Of a stretch of 64,000 bases of DNA, positions 24,076 to 35,800 are shown in pieces. Within the stretch, counting starts at the first letter, position 1; every line of letters starts with the position of its first letter. The stretch comes from Theropithecus gelada (Eukaryota > Chordata > Mammalia > Primates > Cercopithecidae). The DNA lies in assembly GCF_003255815.1 (NCBI RefSeq), contig NC_037677.1, positions 107,481,100-107,545,099 of the forward strand, written 5' to 3'. The translations under genes were made by a program, and so were the position numbers. Below the pieces are notes generated by a model. It ran no database searches. It was not told the origin of the DNA and worked only from the letters and a program-made list of their open reading frames with translations.

Positions 24076-24307
24076 CAGCCTGGGCAACATAGGGAGACCC
24101 CGTCTCTACAAAAAATAAAATAAAATAAAAACTAGCCAGGAGTGGTGGTGCACATCTGCAGTCCCAGCTACTCGGGAGACTGAGGTAGGAGGATTGCTTG
24201 AGCCTGGGAGGAGATCCAGGGTGCAGTGAGCCATTATTGTGCCACTGCACTCCAGCCTGGGCAGCAGAGTTAGACCCTGTCTCAAGAAAAGGAAAAGAAA
24301 AAAAAAA
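24076..24307 (+). mobile_element. 5'-truncated Alu with perfect target duplication
   Basis: Begins inside the left monomer (cagcctgggcaacatag). The flanks agaactcaggatttct at 24060-24075 and 24308-24323 are identical over 16 bases, so truncation happened at insertion. Confidence 0.93.
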
Positions 24308-24379
24308 AGAACTCAGGATTTCTGATCTCAGATCACTCTGTTCTCTGGGTTCTTCCAGTTCAGGCAGCAGCACAGTGTA

Positions 24380-24655
24380 GGAAAGGCAGTTTTTGCGCAG
24401 AAACTACGAACACAGTGTGTGGAATCTGATTCCCTGAGTTTAAATCCCCTGTCTACTACTTACTGGCTGGATGACAAAGAGCAACTGATTTAACCTCTCT
24501 GCTTGGATTTCTTCATCTGTGAATCAGCCATAGTAATAGGAGCCTACTATGCAGAGTTATTTTGAGGATTAAGTGAACAAATACTGGTAAGGTCTGAGTG
24601 GCTTCTAGTGGGAGGTACTTAATAAGGGTGGTCTATTATTATTATTCACTCATGA
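24380..24655 (+). mobile_element. MIR
   Basis: Sense MIR: gtggaatctgattccctgag, taacctctctgcttgg, gaggattaagtgaacaaat. Confidence 0.75.
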
Positions 24656-25429
24656 AATATTTAAGACCTATTATGGCTCCTCTCACTGGGGCTGCATAAC
24701 CCTTTACCCTCCAGGGCTGGTCACTACTGGCATGGAGACTTCTAGGGAGGTGAGAGACAATTTTTTGGCTTTGTCCCTGTGGAAAGCATAGAGTTGAAAT
24801 AAGGGATGTCAAAGACTGGGCTTCCAGTTGGGAAGAAAGGGAGGCCAGTCCTGTTGCTCAGGGACTGGGGATGGGCATGGCTGGGGAAGTACACTGCACT
24901 TGAAATCCAGGCCAGCTCTGCATGACCCTGGCCAGTGTGAGCCTGCCAAGGCCTGCTATCAGTAGAAACAAACAGCTTTGCCTGCAAAGTGCAAGTTCCC
25001 TCCTCTATCCATCCCAGCTTTACTAGGATGACAGAGTTATAATTACCCGTGCCATGAGCTATTATTAGAAGCCAAATGGAGCTTTCATGATCCTAGTAGA
25101 GGCTAAAAAATGGAGGATTGAGTGGCTCCAGAACACATCAGTGTGTCTTGATGCTGCCTCTTCACGTCCCCTTCACATTCCAGAAGTGTCCTGAGTTGTG
25201 CAGTGGGATTTGTGGTGTCTGCAGCAACCCCGTTATTCTGGTCCAAGTTAGCAGCTGTTGGGATTTCTCCCAACCCAGGCTTCTCTTCTCTGCCTGGTGG
25301 CTGCCTGGTACTGCCCGAACCTGCGGAGCCAGGGCCAGGGAAGAAAGTTGCCACCAAACTGTGGAGCCGGGTTCCCCAGGTGGCCTTGGGGAGAGGTTGG
25401 GGTTCAGGTGAGAGGGCCAACATTTAGGC

Positions 25430-25650
25430 AGTTATTAACAGCTTCTGTGATGAAATATTTAACACGTGTCTCCAAACCAGTATTATCTGAGCACCAGGCA
25501 AAATGATAGGTGCTTCCCCTAAACATCACTTGTAGCATTATTATTCCTATTTCGCAGATGAGGAAACTAATCTCAGAGAGGGTAAACAGTGTGCCTGAGG
25601 TCACACAGCATAAGTAAGAGTTGGGTTTGACTCTACATTCTATTTTCTCT
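25430..25650 (-). mobile_element. MIR
   Basis: Antisense MIR: ttcctatttcgcagatgagg, ggtcacacagcataagtaag. Confidence 0.7.
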
Positions 25651-27229
25651 TCATGACACTGTGGCTTCCAAGGGTTTTGTTTTTGTTTTTGTTTTTGTTT
25701 TTTTGACAGTAGAAGTCTTTGTTCAGGTGCAATCTCTCCCAGAACTTACAGAGGATAACTCCAGCTATACTGCCAGGGGCTTTGGCTCCAGCTCAATCCC
25801 TGCTTCAGGGTCTGTGGTAGCTCCTAGGGCAGCTGTACCCCTTCTGGGGGTCCCTCTGACAGGGACTCAGGGGACTCAACAGAGGGCTTAATAAAAATCC
25901 CAGGGCTTCTTCCTTGGTACCACCCAGCTGGCTCAGAGGCTGGGATGGGACTGAGAGTATGGCTCTGATCAAAGCCCTCCTTTTATCCCCGCTGCCCCTC
26001 TCCTGTGTTGTGGGGGTCTCGGCTCCCTGCAGAGCAGCAGCAAAGGGAAAACTATTTTGTAACAACAGAGGAAGGAGGCAGACCTTGCTGAATGCGCCTC
26101 TGCCAGCACCAACAGCCAGGAGCCAGGACCTGTTTGCGAGGTGGAGGGGAGAACTGGCCCCCACAGCCCAAGCTGGGGCCACTTTTCCATCCTTTGCACA
26201 GAGGAAGGGAAGGACACTCAACCTCCCTCCGGGCACCTGGGACTGAGTGAGGCCCTCTCACTTCTGGGGGCCACTGCTGAGGGCATGGCGTGTAGCCTGC
26301 GACGTGGCAGTTAGAGAAAGCCAGGCTGAGGAGGACACCTCAGGCCCCGGACTGCAGCCTCACTGTCAGTCCGGGCAGGCCTCCTGGGCTCCCTCCTTCC
26401 CTCCCATCTCCCTCCCTCAGAGCTGCCCTTCACACTGATAAGTGGCTATTTTGAAATGGAAAAAAAGTTCTAGTGACAAGTGTAGGCTGCTTGCCTCTGA
26501 CAGGGTCTCCTAAGCACTTAGCTCAGTGGGTGTCCTGGGAGGTGGGAGGAGGAAAGTGAAGCCACCCAAGCAGCTGGGCTTGCAGTCGGCCACGCTGTGC
26601 CTTGGAGCGGTTGTCATAAGTGGAGACCTTTCCTGTCCCCACCCCTGCAAGAAATTGCTGTTCCCCTGCCTCTGCCTTTCCCAGGCCCCTTCCCCCCTTC
26701 TACCCAGGATGGCCGGACCTGAAACCATTGCCCAGCCGCAGAAAAGAGAGGCTTGCCCCCAAACCTGCAGGTGGGATTGGGTGTTCCAAGCATCACCCCT
26801 CTTTCTTAGTTCCCTGATGGGTCCTGCTTCTCCCGGCCCTCACACCCTGCCCTTTGGCTGGCACTGCACAGTCAGGGGCCTGGTAAACAGTACATGTGTT
26901 CCTACCTCCATTCTCAGGTGAGGAAACTGAGTCCCAGGAGCAGTTCGGCTAACTCTCCCCAGGTCACATGAGTTCTTAGCATCTGACCTCAACCCTCTCA
27001 GTGCTGGGCTCTTTCCACTCCGCTGATTGACTGTGTCTTCAAGAGGAGAACTGTGATCTGCAGAACACCTTCGTGGAGGCTGGGGCAGCCACCATCCCTT
27101 CAAGGATGAATCCCCTGGCTGTGACATTGTCACCCTTCTGTGGTGGTGGTGCCATTTTTTTCCTTTGCTTGGAATCAAAAGGCCTCCCAGAATTCTGGGA
27201 CCTATATTTAATAAATCACAAATGAAATG

Positions 27230-27480
27230 CTAATTGATGGTTCAGATATAAAGACTGGAGGAAGTGGGAAAGTGTTAATGATATACAATTGCATGAAAAA
27301 AAGAGGACAGAGAATTGTAATTAGGGTATGACTAAAACGGTCCCACAAAAAGAGGCCTACATATAGGTTAATCATGTGGAGGAAAATATTTGGATTGGAG
27401 TGACTCTGGGTGATTTTTTCCTTCTGTTTATTTACTTTTTTTCTGTAAAGAACATAATTCTAAAATAAACAAAAATGAGA
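27230..27480 (+). mobile_element. Old L1 3' end
   Basis: L1M-like 3' sequence: aagtgttaatgatatacaat, ctctgggtgattttttcctt, aacataattctaaaataaac. Confidence 0.55.
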
Positions 27481-27639
27481 GAATTCTTCGAGAGTCCTGG
27501 TCACAGCAGCTGCAGAGAGAGGTACAGTGTGGAGAATGAAATCCAACAAGTGAAATATCAGAAATACCAGAAATCATCTTTTTTGTTCTTGGAAGGAGGC
27601 TGATAGTAGGAGAACAGGCCAGTGGCAGGCCGTGGAATG

Positions 27640-27800
27640 GCTAAGTGCTTACGACACTGCCAAGTCCATCCCTTATATTCACAACCACCTGTGAATGGAG
27701 TGGGTGTGAGTCTCTTTGTGACTGTTCTGCAAATGAGGAAACTGAGGCTTGGAGAAGCTTGTTAACAGCCAAGGTCAACAGCAAGTGTTGGGTGGAGCTC
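27640..27800 (-). mobile_element. MIR
   Basis: Antisense MIR: gcaaatgaggaaactgaggc, gttaacagccaaggtcaacag. Confidence 0.65.
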
Positions 27801-27894
27801 GTGGCTCCCATTTCTACCTGATGGCTGCCAGGACACAGGGGCCTGCCTCCCACGCCATCCTAACCCTGTCTGTCTATCCCCCATCCTTCCCCAG

Positions 27895-28016
27895 GGGTGG
27901 AGTTCGTGGTTCCCAGGACTGGCTTTTATTGCAAGCTGTGTGGGCTGTTCTACACGAGTGAGGAGACAGCAAAGATGAGCCACTGCCGCAGTGCTGTCCA
28001 CTACAGGAACTTACAG
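27895..28016 (+). CDS. RBM20: RBM20 exon 13 (matrin-type C2H2 zinc finger, codons 1151-1191)
   Basis: This 122-nt exon encodes GVEFVVPRTGFYCKLCGLFY followed by TSEETAKMSHCRSAVHYRNLQ. Cys1163 and Cys1166 (C-x2-C), then 13 residues, then His1180 and His1186 (H-x5-H), form the U1-like, matrin-type zinc finger, a fold that usually contacts RNA or partner proteins in spliceosomal factors. All four zinc ligands are present. The acceptor is ccttccccag and the donor is cag|gtaacc. The exon starts in phase 1 and ends on a complete codon. Confidence 0.97.
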
Positions 28017-28519
28017 GTAACCATCCACCCTCCTTGCCCAGCATGCCAGGGGCTCCTCAGTCTCCATAACCAGGCCAGGTGTCTGGGGTCCTCGGCCTTG
28101 CTTGCCTCTGAGTCTAGCTCCCACCTGCAAGGCCTACTCCAGGCCACAGGTTACTTACCATTCCCCAAGCACACCAAGCTGTTTCCTGCTTCTGTGTCTG
28201 TCTCCTTCCACTACTCGGAGAACTCCTGATCTTCCCATAGACTTGATTCCATCAGGCTGCTCTCCACATGGTGGCTACCTCCCATGTTGCTCCTAGCACA
28301 TGTCTCTACTTTAGTACTTAAAACATCCTGTTTGGATTGGCTTTGGCAATATCCGCCTCTCCCTCTATACTGTGAGTAACTCAAGTTAGGCCAGTGTTCC
28401 TCCGGCCTGTGACTGGGGCTGACCCCTTCCCACAAGACTCGAATGTTCCAGTTTTTCTCTGTTTCTGTTCCCCTATGCAGGTATCCCTGCTTCCTAGAAT
28501 AAAAAACCACTGCTTTGTT

Positions 28520-28700
28520 CTTTTTAGCTGTTCATCCATACAGCAAATACTTACCACAGGCATGCTAGGTACCAGACACTATTCTAGGGACTGGGGATAC
28601 TGTAACAACAACAGTAAAGTGGACAAAATCCCTGTTCTCATGGAGTTTTCATCCTAATGTAGGTGACAAGCAATAAATAAAATAAATGGTATAGTATGTT
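28520..28700 (-). mobile_element. L2 fragment
   Basis: Antisense L2: accagacactattctaggga, aaatccctgttctcatggag, gtgacaagcaataaataaa. Confidence 0.65.
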
Positions 28701-28729
28701 AAAAGACGACATATAAAAAATACTGTATA

Positions 28730-28912
28730 CACCGTATTTCACCCAGTCTAAGGTGCCATCATTTGTAAGGCACCATTATTTTTTCGTACCAACTAGAAAA
28801 AAAAATGTTGCAAATCAAGTGATGAGACTCCACCAACTGTAAAATGCATTTTTATTTCAGAGATATTAATGTGTGAAAAAAATGTGTCTTAAGATCAATG
28901 AAATATGGTAAT
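28730..28912. mobile_element. MITE-like element with short inverted ends
   Basis: The left end acaccgtatttca and right end tgaaatatggtaat are near inverted repeats. Inside, ggtgcc and ggcacc form a second inverted pair. Likely a small DNA-transposon derivative; family not assigned. Confidence 0.45.
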
Positions 28913-29355
28913 ATATTCTATAATATACACCTAATTAATATGTAATATATTAGAATGTGGTTTTCATGATTAACTTCTGGCATGGGCTAGGTTTTGATAG
29001 CTTAACAGAAGACATGGTATATCAGATGGCCAGGGGTAAGTATCTCAAGACACCTGCTGTTTTTACTACAAGGAATCACACTAGTTATTTGAACTACAAG
29101 GCTTTGACTCAAGGAGTCCTCACAGTGGCTGTGCCCAAATCCCAGGCTAGGCATTACTATTATCATTAAATTGTTTAAAAGTGACTGATTTAGCCGTTCT
29201 TAACCAGGGACATGATCCAGACTCATCTGAACAGTATTTCTAAAATACAGGTACTAAGTTAGATATTTAGTAAAATTTGGAGGTGGAAGGCAGGTTGCAG
29301 GAAGATGTAATTTAAGAAAGTTCTCCAAAAGATTCAAATGTGCATGCCTAGTTAA

Positions 29356-29395
29356 AACAACAACAACAACAACAACAACAAAACAACAACAAAAA
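29356..29395 (+). repeat. (CAA)n microsatellite
   Basis: About twelve CAA units, one interrupted by an extra A, in intron 13. Confidence 0.95.
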
Positions 29396-29570
29396 CTCAG
29401 ATATGGGCCAACTTTCTTGTTTAATGATTGAGAAAATTGAGGCCCAGAGAAGCTATGTAATTTGTCCAAGGCCACGCAGATAGTGAGTTACTGGGCCTAG
29501 GATCAAATCGCCTGATTCAGAATCACTTTAGTCTTTTCACTCTACTATACTTGTCTTGGAAACTGAGACC
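29395..29570 (-). mobile_element. MIR
   Basis: Antisense MIR: gaaaattgaggcccagagaag, gtccaaggccacgcagatag. Confidence 0.7.
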
Positions 29571-29952
29571 CAGAATGTCATGGCCTGGGTCACCATCTGC
29601 AGAGGACTCTCATAGGCTATGCCCAAACTCAGGTCATTTAAGCCTTTTGATTTCCGTCTGGAGAGCAGCTGCTCTGTGCTGAGGCAGCCACAGGGCCTGT
29701 GGCCCAGGGCTAGGCCTCTCCAGGGGCAAGGCAAGAAAGGCCTGACTTGGCCAGAGCAGGAGGGTCAGACTGGGTCCCACAAAGCCAGCTGAGGGAAGTC
29801 ATCTAGCTTGAAGACATAATCATCCCTTTTCCCGACAAGATGAAACCTACACAATGGCAAGGATGGAAGGGGTCTTGTAAATCATCTGGTCCTGATTTTC
29901 CCAAACCTTTGTCTTTGTACCAGCTGGCATCTTTTTGAAATACAGCTTTCTG

Positions 29953-30256
29953 GGCCAGGCACAGTGGCTCACGCCTGTAATCCCAGCACTTTGGGAGGCC
30001 GAGGTGGGTGAATCACGAGGTCAGGAGTTTGAGACCAGCCTGACCAACATTGTGAAACCCCGTCTCTACTAAAAATACAAAAATTAGCTGGGCGTGGTGG
30101 CGCGTGCCTGTAATCCAGGCTACTCAGGAGGCTGAGGCAGAAGAATCACTTGAACCTGGGAGGTGGAGCTTGCAGTAAGCTGAGATCGCACCACTGCACT
30201 CCAACCTGGGCAACAGAGTGAGACTCTGTCTCAAAAAAAAAAAAAAAAAAAAAAAA
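29953..30256 (+). mobile_element. Alu (S-like)
   Basis: Full-length Alu with A tail. Flanking near-repeat aaatacagctttctg / aaatgcagcttcctg. Confidence 0.95.
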
Positions 30257-31264
30257 GAAATGCAGCTTCCTGGATCTCACCCTACACTTGTTTTCTCTAG
30301 GGCTGGGCCTGAGAGTCTGTATTGTAGACCATCCTTATGTCAGGCTCTGCTATGTTGGCGTGAGAACCTTTTCTCTCATCCAGCATTTGCAGTGGTATTG
30401 TGCAGCCCTTCAGGGGGCCACACAGTTCAAGGTCACCTTGGAAGTCAGGAAGAGTTCAGACTTGCCAGGGCCTCTAATTCTAATTCATGTATGTTTCCCA
30501 GGGCAGTGGACTGCACTGTGTTCTGAGCCTCTGGGCCACACCCCCAGGCAGATTCCCCTCCCCGCAGCAGGCCAGAGCCATTCTTGTGGCCTTGGGGTAC
30601 ATTGGGGTAGACACTGGCTAAGCCCCTCGTGCCAGCCAGCAGCAGTGCAGCTTTACCTGGTGCACCGGCTGGGGAGCTGGGAGTTTCCACCACAGGCTTC
30701 CCAGGTAGGATTTCTGTCAGTGGCTTTGACAGAATGCCTCCGTCCACACAGTCTCCCCCACCCCAAGCAGCAGGTGATGACTGACACTTGAATCAGGCAA
30801 CTTTTAAACTTAACACAACTGAGGGGCCTTGAGTTGAGGACCAGAGATTGCTCCTAAAGGCAGGAAGCAGGTTGAAGGAGCCTCTGTTCTCTCTGAGCAG
30901 CCTGTGCTGTGCCCCACGGCTGGTCACGGCTCTGCAAGAACCCACCCAGAGTGATTCAGAACAACAGGTGGAGCCAGCGCTCGATAGGAAAACTAGATAC
31001 CTGCTTGGCTCCAGGCCCTGGAGCAGAACGTGTCCATGTACTGGACACTCATTCACTTGCCTTCCTCAGCACATGGTTTACCCTCCCTGAGCCAAGGCAG
31101 AGGAGAACCCAGGCCCTCCATCAGCAGCTTTGCCTGCTGCCACCCACCATTTGCTCTTCTCCCAGTCAGGCTGCACCCATTTCTGGAAGCCAACTGCAGT
31201 CTCTTCTATGGAGAGAGCAGGCAGACCTGGTCATCTCACACACACCCTGTCATCTGACCCTCAA

Positions 31265-31610
31265 ACCATCCCAGAAGGGAGGGTGAGGACAACTGTTCCT
31301 CCCATTTAGCAGATTAGTAGTCTGAGGCTGGGAGAAGAGGAGTGGCTTTCTCCAACTCATATGGCTGGTGCTGTGCTAATAAGAAAAGCCCACATGACTG
31401 AGTGTTTATTCTGTGTCAAACGCTGCGCTGAACGCCTTGTGTTGCCTCTCTTCAACTTCACAGCAACCTTATGCGGTAGTTACTGTTATTTCCCTCCCTT
31501 CACAGATGTCAGAGATATTTGATAACTTGCCTGCTGAGGGCTAGGATTTGAACCCAGGTCATCTGACTTCAAAGTGCACACACTTAACCACCGTACTGGT
31601 CTGCACCCTT
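31265..31610 (-). mobile_element. Two adjoining MIR fragments
   Basis: Antisense MIR motifs appear twice: cccatttagcagattagtag, then tcacagcaaccttatgcggta followed by gatttgaacccaggtcatctg. Confidence 0.65.
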
Positions 31611-32031
31611 CGGTCTCCTAATCCAGTGCTCTTTGCCTTTTCCTTGCTGCCCTGTCAGAGAACCCCAGCTGGGGCCTCAAACCTGTCCTAGTCTGCCTCA
31701 TTGTGTTGACTCCAGATAGCCCAAGAAAGGCCCGACCTGGCTCACAGTGTTGGTCCGAGGCCAGTCACAGCAGTGAGTGTTCTGGGTTCATGCAGAGGCA
31801 GCCCTCAGCGATGGAACAGACAGGCCCATTTTCAAATCTGCCAAAAGACCTCCAAGGCTCCCCACCCACTAGCCTGCCCTGACAGGAAACAGGTTGTTAA
31901 GAGTCTCAAATGTCAGGCCGTGGTGCTGTTTTGCACAGCTGCCATAGGCCAGCGCTCATTTACCCTGCCTTCCAGCTTCCCTCCCTCTGCCTTTTAGGCA
32001 TAGATATGTTGCCTAGAGCTTGGGTTGTTTC

Positions 32032-32079
32032 TGGAAAACAGAGTTGTTTTGGGAGTTAAATGAGCTTATTTAAGTCAAG
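32032..32079 (+). repeat. 48-bp dispersed duplication, copy 1 (intron 13)
   Basis: Starts tggaaaacagagttg and ends ttatttaagtcaag. Identical at 47 of 48 bases to 33791-33838 in the 3' UTR. This copy sits in a sense MIR whose 3' part continues to about 32135. Confidence 0.9.
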
Positions 32080-32176
32080 CAGTTAGAACAGCACTTCACA
32101 CTAGATAAGGGCTTTGGAAGTGTTTGCTATTATAGCTCTACTTTCTACTCTCTTTCTCTTTCTTTCTTCTTTGTTT

Positions 32177-32487
32177 CTTTTTTTTTTTTCTTTTTTTTTT
32201 TTTTAGACAGAGTTTCGCTCTAGTTACCCAGGCTGGAGTGCAATGGCGTGATCTCGGTTCACAGCAACCTCTGCTTCCCAGGTTCAAGCGATTCTCCTGC
32301 CTCAGCCTCCTGAGTAGCTGGGATTACAGGCATGCACCACCACACCCAGCTAATTTTTTGTATTTTTAGTAGAGATGGGGTTTCTCCATGTTGGTCAGGC
32401 TGGTCTCAACTCCCGACCTCAGGTGATCCACCCGCCTCGGCCTCCCAAATTGCTGGGATTACAGGTGTGAGACACCCACACCCAGCC
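32177..32487 (-). mobile_element. Alu (S-like), minus orientation
   Basis: Inverted Alu with long T run and flanking ctactttctact-like duplication, ending 230 bp before the last exon of RBM20. Confidence 0.94.
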
Positions 32488-32720
32488 TGTACTTTCTACT
32501 TTTTCTACAGGAGACATGTATTACTTGTAAGCTAACATAATGAGGTACTTAGCATAAGTTCTGTAGCCCTAGGGGGGATCTATGAACCAGGAAGAGGGTA
32601 AACCCCACAGCTGGGCACAGATGCCAGGAGAGGGATGATCGAGGCATGTCCCCTCCTCTCCTCTCCTTCTAGGTCCCTACTAATGTGTCCCTTCCTCCAC
32701 TTCCCCTCTTCTTTCCACAG

Positions 32721-32831
32721 AAATATTTGTCCCAGCTGGCCGAGGAGGGCCTCAAGGAGACGGAGGGGGCAGGTAGCCCGAGGCCGGAGGACAGTGGAAT
32801 CGTGCCGCGATTCGAAAGGAAAAAGCTCTGA
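32721..32831 (+). CDS. RBM20: RBM20 exon 14, coding part (codons 1192-1227 and stop)
   Basis: The last exon opens with KYLSQLAEEGLKETEGAGSP and ends RFERKKL before TGA at 32829-32831. It finishes the helix following the zinc finger and gives a basic C-terminus. The acceptor is ctttccacag. With 36 codons here, the visible coding exons total 1884 nt including the stop, exactly codons 601-1228. There is therefore no net length difference from the human protein in this half. The longer open frame over this stretch runs in a different frame through the 3' UTR and is not coding. Confidence 0.96.
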   Translation, partial: KYLSQLAEEGLKETEGAGSPRPEDSGIVPRFERKKL

Positions 32832-35800
32832 TGCTTCTGCTTCTACTGCTGCTGCAAGGTTGGAAAGGAGAGCTTGCGGAAGCGGGGCCTTCCTGATTCT
32901 GGGGACAGGACTAAAGCCTGAGAGGAAGGAAATCCAAGCAGGGCACATTGCTTGCGTTTGTTCCCAGAGACTCAGTGAAATGCCCATGAAATGTCTCCAG
33001 GAGCCAAGTCACCCAGGTGTGTCCAGCCCACTGAGGGTCACCAACTCTCTCCCTGTTGACTCTTGTTTCTCTCAAACCATCTTTCAATTTGTTTTTCTCT
33101 CTTTTCCTCTTGTTCTCTCTCTCCCTCTCTCCTTATGTGCCAAGAATCATTTCCTTTTCACAAAACCCAACTTCTCAGGGATTTTCACGGTGTTTAAATT
33201 CTTGATAGGATCTAATACGTCAGGCCTGGCTGAGTCACGCAAGGAAAAGGTTTAATGGAAACTCCTGGGTCCGGCGAACCCCTGCAGTGAGTCTACAGCA
33301 GTATCTCTGTCTGGTGTCCCGTGTATCCCCTGCGTTGGGGAGCTGAGTCGGGTCTGCAGTCCCGGTGAGGGGACATCACGGACAATCTGTTGGCAGAGCT
33401 GGGAGGGACTTCATTAACCTCTTCCTCCAGCTGGGCCACCCTTTTGAAAAGCCCCTGTTTTTAATAACTCTTTCATCCTGTCAGTTCTTCTAGAAGTCTG
33501 CCAGACTTATGCCTTAAAGTAAAATAAAATGAATTTTAGAGAAGATGAAAAGAGCCCTTCATTGTGGAAGCTCTGATAAGTTTCCTCCAAACTTACTTCC
33601 CTCCTCTTGATTTCAGGAGATGTCAGGGTTTGTTCTATTCTGGACAATGAATTTGGTACAAATTCACTATAATTAAAAATAAAAACAGAAGCATCTTCCT
33701 CCAGCTAAAGCAGCAGTTGGCGTGGGTTTAGGTGGAATGCTGGCCTTTCTGCAATGTGTAGCATTGGCTTGAGACACAGTTCCAGGCTGTGGAAAACAGA
33801 GTTGTTTTGGGGGTTAAATGAGCTTATTTAAGTCAAGGAAACATCATCTGTCCTTCACTCAGCCGTGGTGCCTGCACTCTGGGGTACAACCTCCTCTCAA
33901 TGGGATGGTTTTTAAATGGCCCCCCAGTTGGGGGAAAAGCTAAGGAAAGAGAAGGCTGCAGAGCCAAAGAGTGGCATTGAAGTTTGCTGGGTGTCTGTAG
34001 GTGGACCCTTTCCAGCTGGGCAGATAGTTGAGGGCTCCTTGGGTTTGACTGCCTGTGCAGACTTTGATACCAAAATGTTATGAAAAGTCCTGATTCCCAC
34101 TGCTCTTTCTGGTACTGGAGGGTAGGTACCTTGAGGCTGTGGGGTCTGTAGTCTGATATTCCATTGAAAGGGTATGGGATAAAGGTGCTGGGGGAAATGA
34201 GGCTCGGCCACAGCCATAGAGAGGCCCTCGGGCAGGTAAGAAGTGGGGCGTGGAGCTGTTTTCCTGAGCTGAGATACTCTCCTGAAAGCACCCTTCATCA
34301 TAGCTTAGCCCAGGAAAAATAAAACAAGGAAGACAGGTCACTCTCCCCTAGGCAGTTCCTGTTGTTTCATTCCTGACCTTGGGCAGGCAGACTGAGAAGG
34401 GACTGTGTAGGGTTTTGTTTTGTTTTGTTTTCATTTTCCTTTTTATGGCATGTGAGATCATACTGCACATTCTGTCCTCTGTACTAATAGAGGAAGGGCA
34501 GAGAGATTAGTTCAAGGCTGACATTTTATATCAGGTAACTGAGGCACACAAAGGGAACAAATGAAGAACATAAAATGATCAGTGTAAACCTGAAAGCATG
34601 CAGTCATTGGCAAGGGACATACTCATGGGAGCTGGTGAGAGAGAACAGTTAAGGCAAGCACCAGGTGAAAGCAGACCAGCTTGAACAGGTGTGATGCGGA
34701 GAGGTTGGAAGAAGCAAGAAACCTGAACTCATCATCATCATCAGACTATTAAATAAAATTTATAGGAGGCTGTTGGTTTGAACTGAGCTCCTGCACTAGG
34801 CCCAACAGACCAAAACAAAAGGGAGTCACTCATGTTAAAGTTCTGTCTTCCAAGAAATCAGGAGAGAGAGAGAGAGAAAGAGAATAGCCAAATCCCCAAA
34901 CAGGCCAGTTTTAACCAGCATGATGAAGTGTCCTTGGTTTTAACCTTTATAAGGAAAGCAACTTTGAGATGACCAGTCTGGTTTTTGTTCTTTGTGTCTG
35001 CTTTCCTCAGCCCTTTTCTGTCTATAAAGCCAACCTCCTCCGCTCAGCTCCTGGGAACACTCATTCTATTTTATAGAATGACATGTTGCCCAATTCTAGA
35101 ATCAAAAATAAAAGCCAGCTAAGATCTTTAAAGTAAATTTGTTGTAATTTTATCTTTTGAGAAGACCGTATGGGGGCTGCTGAAAAGTTGGTATCTCAAA
35201 TAAAGTCTGAAGATCGTGGCTCAGCCCAGATTGTTCCCCTAGAACTCCACAGGTTTGAACCTGGCATTCTGGACACCAGCTCTGCCTCCTCCATTTCTCA
35301 GAAAACCTTTGATCTTGTGTGTCTTTCTTGCCACTGAAGGGAATTCTGGGGGCAGTTCTTTGGCCTTCTTGCTGAACTTTGCTGGAAATAGCATACAATT
35401 TTTATCGGAGGCTAGAACTGTACATTATCAGAGAGACTGGACACTTTATCCCCTAGCAAAGTGGGAGCAGACTTCACCAGCTCATTCTGCTCCACCCCTG
35501 CCTTCCCCCACCCCCCATCCCCAGCAGCATTTCCGGAAATCCAGATGGTCGTGTAGTGTTATGGCTCCCATGTGATAGACTGGCCTTCATATTGGAAAGC
35601 TAGGGAGGGCCCCTGGGAGGGAAAGAGATAAGGCACTATCTGCATTCAATCAGAACCTTCAGTTTAAGAGTCTATACTTGTGTACATATGTATTTATTTT
35701 TATTTATTTTTATACAATTCCATTGGCATGGTCCTTCACTGACCCTATGATTTGCACTTTTTATTCCTACGTGTGCCACACACAATGCAGTATTAAAGGC

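Larger units (their letters stand above)
28017..32720 (+). other. RBM20: RBM20 intron 13
   Basis: A 4.7-kb intron with an L2 piece (28520-28700), an inverted-repeat MITE-like element (28730-28912), a (CAA)n run (29356-29395), MIRs, Alu copies at 29953-30256 (plus) and 32177-32487 (minus), and a 48-bp sequence repeated in the 3' UTR. About 30300-31260 has no recognisable element. Confidence 0.88.

Noticed and set aside
32635..33255. 206-codon plus frame across the last exon and 3' UTR
   Set aside because: It is in a different frame from the RBM20 C-terminus, begins in intron 13 and has no recognisable domain.
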